From Lineus longissimus (Eukaryota > Nemertea > Pilidiophora > Heteronemertea > Lineidae), in contig NC_088308.1 of NCBI RefSeq assembly GCF_910592395.1, positions 16,693,501 through 16,757,500 on the forward strand: a DNA stretch of 64,000 nt, given 5' to 3'. Each line of letters begins with the position of its first letter. Within the stretch, counting starts at the first letter, position 1. Of this stretch, positions 47,522 to 57,654 are shown in pieces. The notes under the pieces are model-generated. The model was not told where the DNA came from. It ran no database searches and was given only the letters and a program-made list of their open reading frames with translations. The translations under genes and the position numbers were made by a program.

Positions 47522-49483
47522 TCAAGAACTTCTAACTGGTTTGGAATCACTTTCATCCTTTTCTAACAAATCTTGGTCTTTGCTATCATCTGTCTTAACA
47601 ACTTCACCTTTATCATCATTTTTTGTCTTTTTTCGTGCAATCCTCCTACACAAAAGCAATATGGAGTCGTATATCACCTCGACGAACTCCATGACAGTAA
47701 TGAAAGTGATTCCTAACCAGAAATTCATTATTCCACCAACTCTACTCATCAGAGTCGAAACATCAATTGCTGGCCTCTCAGTGACGTAATGGATTTCAAA
47801 GGTTGGTCGGGTGACCTTGACCGAGGCGAAGTTTCGTTGGAACACATGGGTCTTTATCAGTTTATCTACCACGATGCTGTCTGTATCCGACTCCGCCTCA
47901 TACGCGATCGGCTCGAGACCGTAAACGAAAGTGTGCAATGACTTCAGCAGTTTGTCTATCGTAGGGAAGCTAATATTTCTAGTCTCTTGTGTCGATTGGT
48001 AAAAAGGAATGTGAAATGACTCGTGCGGCCATTTTGCCATGTCGACGCTGGTGCTTGTGTACTCGTAGCGCTTACATGGCAGCGGGCAGGGGCATTTCCC
48101 CGGCGGATTGAAGCGAAAGTCATACATACAGGCAAGGCGGGAAGAGATGATTTGTCTACTGAATGATATGTTAGCGCAAAATGGCAGCCGCTTGTCCGGC
48201 TGTTTCGGATCCATGGAAGTGACAGCGTCGGTGATTAAACCCGGGTCAATGCAATGGCACTGTTCGTTTATCTTTCTCTGGATGCACATTTCCTCACAGG
48301 TATGCTGTACATACCTGTACGTACGCCCATGACTGTCTTTCAGAACTAATTTTTCATCTGTGCAGTTTCCATACGGAGGTGGGAGATGTACCCACAGTTT
48401 AGTATGCAAGTTGAAATTGGCTGCCATCCCCGGCGGAATGTCATACCCATTTATGTGTAAATCAGGATACGTGTCGGGATCGTGTATTACTACGCGGATG
48501 CCATGTTTCTGAGCGTCAGTGTCGTGTATGTAGTGCTTTGGATAAAGCAGATGCACATCGTCATCCAAATACAACTTAATGTCCAACCCCACAACCATAC
48601 CCCTTCGTACCTTTCTCTGAATCGTGTAGCAATTAAAATACTGTGGATACTGAAACAGTTTGACCTTGCAAGCGACAGTTTCTAGGTGTTTTCCATTCTG
48701 AATCGTATAACTACAATCGTCTATCAAATCGCTTTGATGACTCAATTTTTTTCTCAAATGGCTATCGATGTTTTGAAAAAGACCTGTCGTAGACATCAGT
48801 AAGTTTCTAATAGTTTCATTGTCAACGTAATCCCGTGCAGAACTGGACATGTGGTGAACCGGAGACCGTCGTTTAGGCCTGCGTCCACCCGCCGCATGCT
48901 TGATTTCGTCGTCGTTATCACTTTCCCAAAGGTTCGATTCAAGGTCAAGGTCAAGGTCAAGGTCACCATCATCATCGTCATAATAATCCCCACCATTCCT
49001 TTCCCAAGTAAATGGCGTAACTTCCTCTCCTTTGTAATACTTCAACTCGGATTGATAATATTCCTCGTAAGAATAATTTGATATCTTTTTACTAACATTA
49101 TAAAAGTATTCATTCACTATCAATTCCGCCTTCTTAACCCTTTCCCGCTTTAGCGATTTGAAACTCCTGAATGGCTGCAAACTACAGATTGTTACATCCG
49201 GGAACCTGGTTGACTGCGATAACTTTATCGTCTGCTCCTGGTACGTGCTAAAGCGCAGGTACCCGGATATTATATAAATCGCCTGGTAGAGTGAAATAGA
49301 CAGAAATGTCACAACAACTACTCCCCATAATATCGACAAGAACGGATTCCTCGCCTTAAAGATCCTCGGGATGCCACGAACCGTGCTGAGTAATCCAAAC
49401 TTAATGAAGACTTCCCTGACTGTGCGTGGGGCCGCGTGCACGTCGACCTTCGGCCACGGGGGCGTCGCATGCTTAGCCTCCAT
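47522..49483 (-). CDS. DEG/ENaC-family cation channel, single exon, 653 aa
   Basis: Two-membrane-segment sodium channel of the degenerin/ENaC/ASIC/FaNaC superfamily; trimer at the plasma membrane. TM1 is about residues 48-72 (NPFLSILWGVVVVTFLSISL), followed by the conserved FPDVTICSLQPF. The ectodomain has the Cys-rich core LPPPYGNCTDEKL, TCEEMCIQRKINEQCHC and CPCPLPCKRYEY. TM2 is about 582-610, GGIMNFWLGITFITVMEFVE. The filter position is G591-I-T593 where G-x-S is usual, and the N-terminal HG gating dipeptide is R36-G37. An Asp-rich run (166-193) and RRPKRRS (201-207) lie in the finger region. An in-frame TAG 15 nt upstream supports the start at 49483. No intron is seen. Subfamily (FaNaC, ASIC or other) is undecided. 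The gene converges on PKD1. Confidence 0.93.
   Translation of the reverse strand: MEAKHATPPWPKVDVHAAPRTVREVFIKFGLLSTVRGIPRIFKARNPFLSILWGVVVVTFLSISLYQAIYIISGYLRFSTYQEQTIKLSQSTRFPDVTICSLQPFRSFKSLKRERVKKAELIVNEYFYNVSKKISNYSYEEYYQSELKYYKGEEVTPFTWERNGGDYYDDDDGDLDLDLDLESNLWESDNDDEIKHAAGGRRPKRRSPVHHMSSSARDYVDNETIRNLLMSTTGLFQNIDSHLRKKLSHQSDLIDDCSYTIQNGKHLETVACKVKLFQYPQYFNCYTIQRKVRRGMVVGLDIKLYLDDDVHLLYPKHYIHDTDAQKHGIRVVIHDPDTYPDLHINGYDIPPGMAANFNLHTKLWVHLPPPYGNCTDEKLVLKDSHGRTYRYVQHTCEEMCIQRKINEQCHCIDPGLITDAVTSMDPKQPDKRLPFCANISFSRQIISSRLACMYDFRFNPPGKCPCPLPCKRYEYTSTSVDMAKWPHESFHIPFYQSTQETRNISFPTIDKLLKSLHTFVYGLEPIAYEAESDTDSIVVDKLIKTHVFQRNFASVKVTRPTFEIHYVTERPAIDVSTLMSRVGGIMNFWLGITFITVMEFVEVIYDSILLLCRRIARKKTKNDDKGEVVKTDDSKDQDLLEKDESDSKPVRSS
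48905..48988 (-). repeat. Coding (AAGGTC)n microsatellite, Asp-rich run of the DEG/ENaC gene
   Basis: On the plus strand, four AAGGTC units run from 48940 to 48963, coding DLDLDLDL within DYYDDDDGDLDLDLDL. Such repeats change length easily, so the acidic run is probably variable within the species. Confidence 0.7.
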
Positions 49484-52089
49484 ATCGAATTCTATCTACG
49501 GATACTCCTTTTGTACAAAATTGTTTTGGGTGAAATTATACTGGGTGCCACCTTTTTGAAAGTATCAAAAATTGGTGTCAAAAAACGACGCGAAGTGATG
49601 TCCGTAACACAATAACCAAGATAAATCCAAAGCAGGGATCACGATCATAGCACTTTTTGCAAGAATTTCAGTTCGTGTTTTTCGATAAAAAAGGCCAGAC
49701 GTCTATCAGCTAGACACATTCCCGTTATGAAAGCCTGATGTTAGTCGTTACTCGCAAAAACACTGATATATCGAACGACCGAACTTTAATCCTCATAGGG
49801 TTGACCATAATACTGGATAACGCACATTTCTCATTTCGGCCGCGATTCCACTAGGACCGTTGATTTACGTACAAATGGCCCCGGGGAGATTTCATAGCCT
49901 ATGAAAGACATAAGACAAGAGACTGGTAGCCAAGCAACATATTCTACCTCTAATGGACTCGGGATTCTTAATGGCCCGACCCGGGTTTTAACTCGAAGTG
50001 CTGCTGGATTGTAGTCAGTTGCAGTCTTTGCAGGATGATGAGGGAGAGTTTGTTGATTGTTCGGTCGCCAATAATTCGTCAATCTCAATGAAGATTGGTG
50101 GCCCAAATCTCCTGTAATCACAAATTAAGGATGAAATCGCCGTCCAACGATATTCCAAATCGGATTATCCACTACGCATTTGATGTATGGTATTCCTGAA
50201 GTCTCATTCTCTATATTTGACCTCGAAGATTTGGTTCTGTGAGATGCAAGCTGCAAGTCAACTGAAAATCGATCACATTTGTTAAGTCATCATCTTATAG
50301 CATTGCTACTTTTTCCATGAAAACCTGTCAACAATATAAAATTGGTATCCTTTTTCGGTGTATCTGTCAGGTGTTGCGAAGATAACGGACACCGTTGCAA
50401 CGCGCACATATACCAAGTGCAGTGAGAGGAAAGCAATATACTTAGAGTTTACCTGTGAATCTTGAAGAAAATCGCCATTCTTCGTCAGGAATCCTAGCAG
50501 TCGGAGAAGACGCACCCCACATGACTGTAGATGACCATCCTTATACGTCGCTGGCGCAGCGTTGGTCCAGACAAGGCGCCCAGGCGTTCATGATATAAAG
50601 CAAACCTAGCATTCCATTTTCCAAAGGCGTAGCTATTGAATCGTCGTTATAAAAGAAGAAGACACTGAGAGTTCACGTCATAATGGCTAGTCCTATCCCG
50701 GTATAGTTTCTGAAACTGTTCCAAATGGGATATTCCTGACGGCCATGTTAGTTCATTCATCAAGAGTTACGCCAAAGACGGGAAAACTGGCACACCCAAT
50801 TGTAAACCAGCCCAGTCGGCGGAAAAAAGAAACACAATATACCCATCAATCTTAAGAGCAATCACCATTCGTTGTCAGAAATGCTATCCTCGGTAATAGA
50901 CACTCCCCACAACTGTGATTACCATCCTTCCGCGACGCTGGCCCAGCGTTGTCTGAGACAAGGCGCCCAGGCGTTCATACAGCAAATACGACGCGAGCAA
51001 CAACGAGGACATTTATCATCGTTGGTAAACTTTGTATGAATGAAATATGTTTGATGATAAGTCTGAAGAGCAATGCTTCAAAGCACTCATGATGAAAGAA
51101 TACGAATTGTGAGTTTAAAGAGATTAAGACGGAATCTCTTCAAAAATAAATGAGGATCGTCAAATTGATGGATATTAATTATCAGCTATTGGAATTAGTG
51201 GATACTACACACCACTGCCGTCTGAAGTAAGCAAAATCTAATCAAGATCCACTTCATTAGCCGACTGCGGGTCTGGTAACCATGGTACCCCTGGCGAAAT
51301 TGCAATTTATGGTTTTTTTCGTATTGGTTGATCAATATACGGTACATTCAATCATCCAATGTCAATTCCTTGTCGGATCCTGTTCCATTTACATTGTCTT
51401 TGGACGCAGTATCGGTCCCAACACCCAGCGTTATTCTAGTGGTCTTGAGCCTGGTATGATGGTACACGTCTCAAAATCAACATTTTCTTAACACTGGTTT
51501 GTGCATATTGCCCGTAACAGTGATACTCCAAGCATCAAAATGAAAAGAAAGTTCTTCTAAATTGTACGGTGATTATCGCCGATCAAATGACTTATATCAT
51601 GATGACTTATTGGCTATTGGCTAAGAAGTTGTAATAGATTGTCCTAATTTTTATGTTGTTAATAAATCTCCCCAGGTCAATAGGTATGACAGACTTTGCT
51701 CCATATTGTTAATTTCAGTTGGCACAGGGCAGGCAGTCCCTCCCGCTTTGCCCCAACTGATAGATGACTGAGGTAGTAGTTAAAGCCGTACCGGAACTCA
51801 AGAGCGACAGGTATTCCGATTGTCATACAGAATGGCGACGGACCTGCTATTCGCATGTAAGCCATACATATAGATGTACAACCGCCAAGCCCCAGCGTGC
51901 GCAAGTAAGAAATTTCGTTTGTTATTAATGACGCATCTGCATGTAGTCAAATCTCAAAACTACGACCCAATATTGCTAGACAGGTTCAGGTGATGCATCC
52001 GGGATGATGCATTCCGTTGATCGAATTGAATTGGTAATGATCTATGGGACCCTCAGTGCTGCAGTATCGTACATTACGTCATTCATATA
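49484..52089. other. Upstream flank of the DEG/ENaC gene
   Basis: Intergenic. The DEG/ENaC promoter should be at the left end. A duplicated block is present (about 50440-50600 and 50835-50990). I see no other exon; the longest ORFs have no recognisable protein features. Confidence 0.5.
50440..50990. repeat. Two direct copies of a ~155-bp segment
   Basis: Copies at about 50440-50600 and 50835-50990 share GACAAGGCGCCCAGGCGTTC exactly, plus a diverged upstream part (ACCATCCTT, GCGACGCTGGC versus ACGTCGCTGGC, CAGCGTTG). They are noncoding in both strands. They could be duplicated regulatory sequence or repeat fragments about 1 kb upstream of the DEG/ENaC start. Confidence 0.6.
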
Positions 52090-53031
52090 CAGGGTGTTTC
52101 AATAGAAAGGAAACCGAGATTAATTTCTTAATTTCTTGGACATAGCTTAATATTTTGGAAATTTGCAACCACCATTTATTACCTCATGATGTCCTCTTTC
52201 TTATGACACCAAGAAATCCAATTTACTGACACAGATGGCTGAGCACGAAACAGTTCAATCAACCATGTCAGAACTGGTCTTGCACCAGATAGATGTTTTG
52301 GTAGTGATTGAACCTTGTGTGCCCAGTGAAGGGCTTTTGTTGGGCATCTCTGCATGTTTTTTTTTTGATTGCGCACTCCTTAAAAGTTGGAAAGGTTGCT
52401 CATTTTCTCAGACCAGCAAAATACAGCTTACAACTGAGCAACGTGTGCTTGTGGTAACAGTGTGGTTGAGGACTGGAAGCCTCCAGCAAGTAGCAGATGC
52501 ATTAGGTGCAATCAACCATGAGATTGAGTGGCCACCAAGGTCCCCTGATCCGACCTTACCCCTGTGGGTTTTTTTTGTGGGGACATCTTGAGAACCAAGT
52601 TAACAGGGCGCCTCTACAAGATATCAATGACCGATGTGCCAGAATCGTCGCTGCAGTTGAGACCTTAAGAGGATAGAGAGACGTAATCAGGGATGCATTG
52701 AGAGCAATGAGAACCAGAGCTGAAGTTTGTGTTGAAAGGAATGAGGGGCATGTCGAAGGACACTGGGGTTAGGTTACGGCAGGAATAAGCACCCAGATGT
52801 TAAATCATTGAACACAAATATTGCTGAGGACTAATGGTAATTTTTCTTTGTCGGAGTTAGGCTGCGGTAAATCTGGTGCAAGACCAGTTCTGACATGGTT
52901 GATTGAACTGCTTTGTGCATAAAAAGAGGACTATCATTAGGTAATAAATGGTGTTTGCCAATTTCCAAAATATTTAGCCAAGTCCAAGAAATGAACAAAT
53001 TAATTTCGGTTCCCTTTTTTTAAACACCCTG
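52090..53031 (+). mobile_element. Internally deleted Tc1/mariner-like DNA transposon
   Basis: Termini CAGGGTGTTTCAATAGAAAG and the inverse of CAGGGTGTTTAAAAAAAGGG, flanked by TA on both sides (52088, 53032). The inverted ends are long, about 155-200 bp (left 52090-52290, right about 52875-53031). Inside, TTEQRVLVVTVWLRTGSLQQ resembles a transposase helix-turn-helix start and EIEWPPRSPDPTLPLW resembles the WPPRSPDL.P..F block of DDE transposases. The catalytic middle is missing and frames are broken, so it cannot be autonomous. Confidence 0.75.
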
Positions 53032-55173
53032 TACAATACCAAATTTCCGACTCGCGGCTTTTTCTCAAAATCTTGTCCGATCGATAATGCATCTCTCAAA
53101 TGGCTCAAGTGGCTTAAAAATCCTATCTTTAAATCACGATGCATCATTTGAGATTTTGCAGCTAGTTTGTGAGCATTTGTTAAAAACATCCTCAAGGGAT
53201 GCTTTCACAAGATTTGGCCGCCAGTCATTTATATGTGCACTCGGGATGGCAGTGAAGTTTCATTTGACCCAACGATGCTTAATTACAACTTCAATTCCTA
53301 AATAACAAAAAGCAGCCATGCGATACATTTGGTTATCCATCTTGTTCACGCCCACCTTTCGCGAAGCAATCGTAAACAAACGAGATTATTGTGTTTAATT
53401 TGCGCTCACTGAGCTGGAAATATTGCATTGCGACACTTTATCATTTTCCTAATCACTTTCGTCTTCACTGACTCTGTGCTAGTTTAAGCATTTGCCTCCA
53501 TCTACATCCATTACACGACCTCCTAACCGGCGCAGAAACTAGTGAGATCATTGAGCTCATGTGCGTGCATTGAAAAACCCCAATATCTGAATGATATTAT
53601 TGGCGCTCTCAGTGTAATAGTATTGGTGTACCAAATCACTAAGTTGTATATACATGTATGTTTCACCTCGACGCAAGGGCCCAACGCGCCGCGTAGCGGC
53701 AAAAAAGCGAAGCTGGCGAAACATTTATAACGGGTCACCGTCACTTATTATTGGACTTATAGCGCATTTACGGGGTTGCAACTATTTTGCTTTATATTGT
53801 CACCAGGAAAGAAAAGCATGCGACCTAACGCCGATCTATTTGTATAAAGTGATAATTGGAAGGTATATAGTAGGAAATATCAATAAAATAATCATTCCAT
53901 GTCGTCTTTTGAGGGCATTTTTGATTGTAAAAAATATATGTGTACGTCACCGTAGTCTCTGCAATGATAATTTTATCAGAGCAGTCTCGCGCAAGTAGAA
54001 GTTCTTTACCTATCAGTTCTTCACTTATTAGTCTCAACGTCTGGCGCAAAGCCAGACGTTTTCCATTACGATTTCACTACGATGTTTGACAAGAAGGAGC
54101 AGTGCGCGAGATATGTTAATGAGCAGACTTCCCTCGCTTGAGTTTCTGAAGAATGTTCCATATCGCGCTAAGCTCATCACTACTGATTATGACAGGCGTG
54201 CAACGGTAGGTATCTGCTCCCCAACTTCCACCCTAATACGGTACAATAAGTTACCATTTGATGGGAATGGGACAATGCCCTCACTGTGTATGGAGTCATA
54301 GGGATAAGAAGACATTATTCATTAGTGTTGGTACAAGTGATTTTCCCCAAAAAGCATGTGCATTCAAAAAACAAAATATGCAAGGTTACGGTATCACGTA
54401 CATGACCATGACGACGTGCAGAAAGTGCACTGGCCAGTGCATACCCTATGGCTATGTACTAGTAAACATGGTAAACATGAACAACATCATTATTCATCGG
54501 CAGTTCATTTTACTCCGAGCTTTTCCTGAAACATATAGCCATGATGATTAGGCCTACCATGTACCATGACCAATAACAGCACTAGATCATGTAGATGTCA
54601 ACAAGTTCACATGAACCGTATAATCCCGCATGGCGCATGTGGGGCATGCGTCTAAACCAAAGCCCCAAAATCACTTGTTTTGGTCTATTTCACTTGTGTT
54701 TCCCCCGTCTCCCAGTCCATAATACATTTACAGTTTACAATCCCCGATCATGGCCCAACAAAAGGTCATCGGTTGACTAAAGGAACACAACTGTTCAATG
54801 GATTTATAGTTGAATGCGATCAAACTACGTCTTTTCAATCGTGGATTGTAAATTTAACCCCATGGGCCTAGGGAAGGCCCTATAACAATACTTTCGACAC
54901 AGTTATTATCTCCGCTGCCTCCACCATGTTACACACAGTGCTCACTGCTGATTCTAAAATGCGCCACCTAGTCAAAATAGGACATATGTTCTTCTAGGAA
55001 TAGATCTCTTTCCAATATTTCGTCATTCCACTATCGTCATCACCTCATCATACTTTCATTGACATTACAGGCACACATCCACAGAGCACTCTTCAAATCA
55101 TCTACACAGTGGTTATCCAACTAGGATTATAAAGGTAATTTCTTAGCCCCACACAGTGGGTTTCAGTCTTGAT
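53032..55173. other. Gene-poor intergenic stretch
   Basis: AT-rich with repeat debris only. A 10-bp stem hairpin (AACGTCTGGC, loop GCAAA) lies at 54036-54060, a block shared with 56027-56162 lies at 54067-54208, and a block shared with 57030-57125 lies at 53190-53285. No credible exon found. Confidence 0.45.
54067..54208. repeat. Dispersed repeat, copy 1 (shared with 56027-56162)
   Basis: About 140 bp from ACGATTTCACTACGATGTTT to GACAGGCGTGCA, roughly 90% identical to 56027-56162 and ending at the same base. Stops interrupt all frames in at least one copy, so it is repeat-derived and not a gene. Confidence 0.65.
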
Positions 55174-55505
55174 AAAGGGGCACTATTGCTAGCAGCTAGG
55201 TAGGCAAGATAAAGTTAGACGAAGTAGCCGATAGGGGTCTCTCACCCCTCAAAGTCCGTCACAACTATTCAAGCTTGTACAAGGAATACATGCAGCGCTG
55301 ACTCTAACAAGACCCAATGGGAATGTCGCACAGTCATCTGTCAAAAACAAGACCTATGTTGCAGTATGATCTCTTGCCAATATTTAATAATTGCACTATC
55401 GTCATCACCTCATCATACTTCATTGACATTACAGGTACACATTGACATAGACCACTGTTGCAGTCAATGACACAGTCGCTATCCAAGTAGCATTATAGAG
55501 GTAAT
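54978..55505. repeat. Diverged direct duplication, units 54978-55140 and 55349-55505
   Basis: The two units share ACTATCGTCATCACCTCATC and a downstream part (TTGACATTACAGG, TATCCAA, GGTAATT). A MITE copy (55174-55330) follows the first unit and another (55677-55866) follows the second, so unit plus MITE may have been duplicated together. Confidence 0.6.
55174..55330. mobile_element. MITE family copy 2 (related to 16904-17128)
   Basis: Starts AAAGGGGCACTATTGCTAGC and continues AGCTAGGTAGGCAAGATAAA, matching one end of the 16904-17128 element in reverse orientation, through GCTTGTACAAGGAATAC. The other end is lost. Confidence 0.6.
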
Positions 55506-55676
55506 TATCATTATCATACCTCATTAGCATGTGAACCAATCACGTCGCGTCCTTTGCGATCACGGCAAAGCCTCATGGAATAATGTCTTTCACCGTTGAA
55601 TAATTTTTCATATTCCATGCCTACAACTTCAATTTCTTCATATTCCATGGCTAGAAGTTCAATACTAATATAATAT

Positions 55677-55866
55677 CCAAGATAAAGTTACAAGAAGTAG
55701 TCAATAGGGGTCTCTCACCTCTCACTGTATGTCCACACTATTCACGCTTGTACGAGGAATACATTCAATGCTGAATCTAACAACACCCAGGGCCCTTACT
55801 CTGTATATTAGTCACTGGAAGATGGCCCATTTCACTCCTTGCTTCTACTTCACCTATAGTCTCATT
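55677..55866. mobile_element. MITE family copy 3 (related to 16904-17128)
   Basis: Matches the inverse of 16904-17128 over most of its length, including GCTTGTACGAGG, AGGGCCCTTACT, TATTAGTCACT and CCTATAGTCTC. The left terminus is missing. Confidence 0.6.
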
Positions 55867-56026
55867 GCAAACGCCTCAGTTCTATGATATCACATTCACT
55901 TTCAGCTGTCATGCAACGCAACAACTGTGCTATCTGCCATCGCACATCAACGAAGAAGTGCAGCCGCCCACATTCCACCTCACGTCTGTCCGACCAGCTG
56001 CAATCCTCGAGGACGCCCCACTGTAC

Positions 56027-56162
56027 CACGATTTCACTACGATGTTTGACAAGAAGGAGCAGTGCGCGAGATAGGCAAATGAGCAGACTTCCCTCTCTTG
56101 AGTTTCGGAAGAATGTTCCATATCGCGCTAAGCTGACCACTGCTGACCATGACAGGCGTGCA
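56027..56162. repeat. Dispersed repeat, copy 2 (shared with 54067-54208)
   Basis: From ACGATTTCACTACGATGTTT to GACAGGCGTGCA. Overlapping ORFs on both strands here have no recognisable family, and the repeat nature of the block argues against a gene. Confidence 0.6.
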
Positions 56163-56380
56163 TTGGACTGGTACAGGTTGGAACTGAACATTGAATATGC
56201 TGGTGGTGACGCTTTCTGATGAGAAGTTGGTCGTGACTGATGCAGTATCCTTGGACTTGTCCACAGCATCGTTCAATCATTGCTCTCTGAGCTGCCTTGA
56301 TTCTGTACTTACCCAAATACTAAGACCAAATGCCTGTTGACTGTGCTTTAAGAGAGACTGGCGCCATGCCTAGAGATATG

Positions 56381-56452
56381 ACTGACCCCTATTGGCAAAT
56401 TTGTATGACTTTATCTTGCCTACCTAGCTGCTGCCTATAGTCTCCCTTTAAC
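56381..56452. mobile_element. MITE family copy 4, single end
   Basis: ACTTTATCTTGCCTACCTAG through TATAGTCTCCCTTTAA is the inverse of the 55174 end. The two ends at 55174 and 56381 could be the inverted termini of one larger element of about 1.28 kb, or just two separate MITE fragments. Confidence 0.55.
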
Positions 56453-56688
56453 TGCGGAGCACTTCAAAGTCGATAAAATGCCATGTTCCACCTTTTAATG
56501 TGTTCAGACCGCCATTTTCAAAATAATCAAGTCAGGACACTGCCTTCTAGTCTCATAATAAATTTTGCTTTCCTCAATAATAACATTTCTTCTTCTTCAA
56601 TGCTTTCATCATTCCAAACTTCTCCTCCTCTGACTTTTACAGGGGTACAGTCATGGCAATCAAAACCCAAATACTGAGACCAAATGCC

Positions 56689-56750
56689 TGTTGACTGTGC
56701 TTTAAGAGAGACTGGCGCCATGCCTAGTCTCTCTTAAAGCACAGTCAACA
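56689..56750. repeat. Perfect 24-bp inverted repeat with 14-nt loop
   Basis: Left arm 56689-56712 (TGTTGACTGTGCTTTAAGAG then AGAC), loop 56713-56726 (TGGCGCCATGCCTA), right arm 56727-56750 the exact inverse. The left arm and loop, with flank, also occur at about 56311-56372 without the right arm, so the hairpin arose after a local duplication. Confidence 0.8.
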
Positions 56751-56922
56751 GACACCAACCCCCTCAGACTCAGAAACCACAAACGCCCAACCCTTCCTGC
56801 TACCTTAATACTTCTGGATGTCACATGTTAAGCACACTGCACGCTAGCACTTTCACACATACACTAGTGTAAATGTTCTTCTATTCATTAACGAAATAAC
56901 TACGCATACACGCATCCAGTCC

Positions 56923-57453
56923 TTATGAGAGGAGAACATCTTTCCATGTTGCTTTCTTGAGTAACGATATACGAAGTACAAAAATTGTATTTTTCTTCTG
57001 CCAATGAACCTCATAATTATCAAGGCTGTGTGAAGCGCTTCCGAGTCCCGTTGGATCAAATGAAACTCTACTGCCATCACGAACATAAAATGACTGGCGT
57101 ACAAATCTAGTAAAGGCATCCCTTGAGAATGGCAGACGATGTCTTATCTGAACATGAGATGAAATAATTACGGAGTACAAGAATTCCGTCTGGAAATACG
57201 AGTCCATTTGATTTGGCCGCGGTAAGTGCGTCGACATGCTAGTGACCCAAATTTTGTCATCAGTCTTCATGTACGTTAAGGGATCATGCGCATTATTTAA
57301 TTTTTTGATTAGAAAATGTCTGCAATCTTCCACCACACCCTTCGTACATTGTTGACCACAAAAAGGGACACATGTTTGTGTCTGTTGAAGATTTAACAAG
57401 ATTATATAAAATCGAATAATCCCAGTCGCGATTAAATCTATTAGAGGTGACAT
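56923..57453 (-). CDS. Unrecognised 176-codon ORF, possible gene fragment
   Basis: Uninterrupted frame from 57453 with a hydrophobic start (LIATGIIRFYIILLNL), a Cys group (CVPFCGQQCTKGVVEDC) and a protein-like body (MDSYFQTEFLYSVIISSHVQ, SRDAFTRFVRQSFYVRDGSR). I do not recognise the family. Part of it (57030-57125) recurs on the plus strand at 53190-53285, which suggests mobile-element or pseudogene origin. No splice-linked partner exon was found. It could also be one exon of an unannotated gene. Confidence 0.3.
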   Translation of the reverse strand: MSPLIDLIATGIIRFYIILLNLQQTQTCVPFCGQQCTKGVVEDCRHFLIKKLNNAHDPLTYMKTDDKIWVTSMSTHLPRPNQMDSYFQTEFLYSVIISSHVQIRHRLPFSRDAFTRFVRQSFYVRDGSRVSFDPTGLGSASHSLDNYEVHWQKKNTIFVLRISLLKKATWKDVLLS

Positions 57454-57534
57454 TTAAAATTAAGCAAGTTTTATGAGAAGTACTAGAAATTACATGACTG
57501 TGTTGAGAAGAACGAGTTCAGATACATGTAACAA

Positions 57535-57654
57535 TGGGTGATATGAATAAAGACTGGTAAATGCTTTTATCTAAAACTCCATGTACATTTACACTAGGCC
57601 TTTCTGTACAAAATTGAAGTAAAAGCATTTGCTAGTCTTTATTCATATCACCCA
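57535..57654. mobile_element. 120-bp foldback MITE
   Basis: Left end TGGGTGATATGAATAAAGAC and right end its inverse. The arms pair over about 35 bp with few mismatches, through AAATGCTTTTA. There is no coding capacity. Confidence 0.7.

Noticed and set aside
54036-54060. Hairpin AACGTCTGGC-GCAAA-GCCAGACGTT as a terminator
   Set aside because: Bacterial-type terminators do not apply in this genome and no gene ends here; treated as a chance or repeat palindrome.
55865-56276. Overlapping ORFs on both strands (up to 135 codons)
   Set aside because: They lie in a block duplicated at 54067-54208 where the equivalent frames are broken, so a repeat is the better reading.
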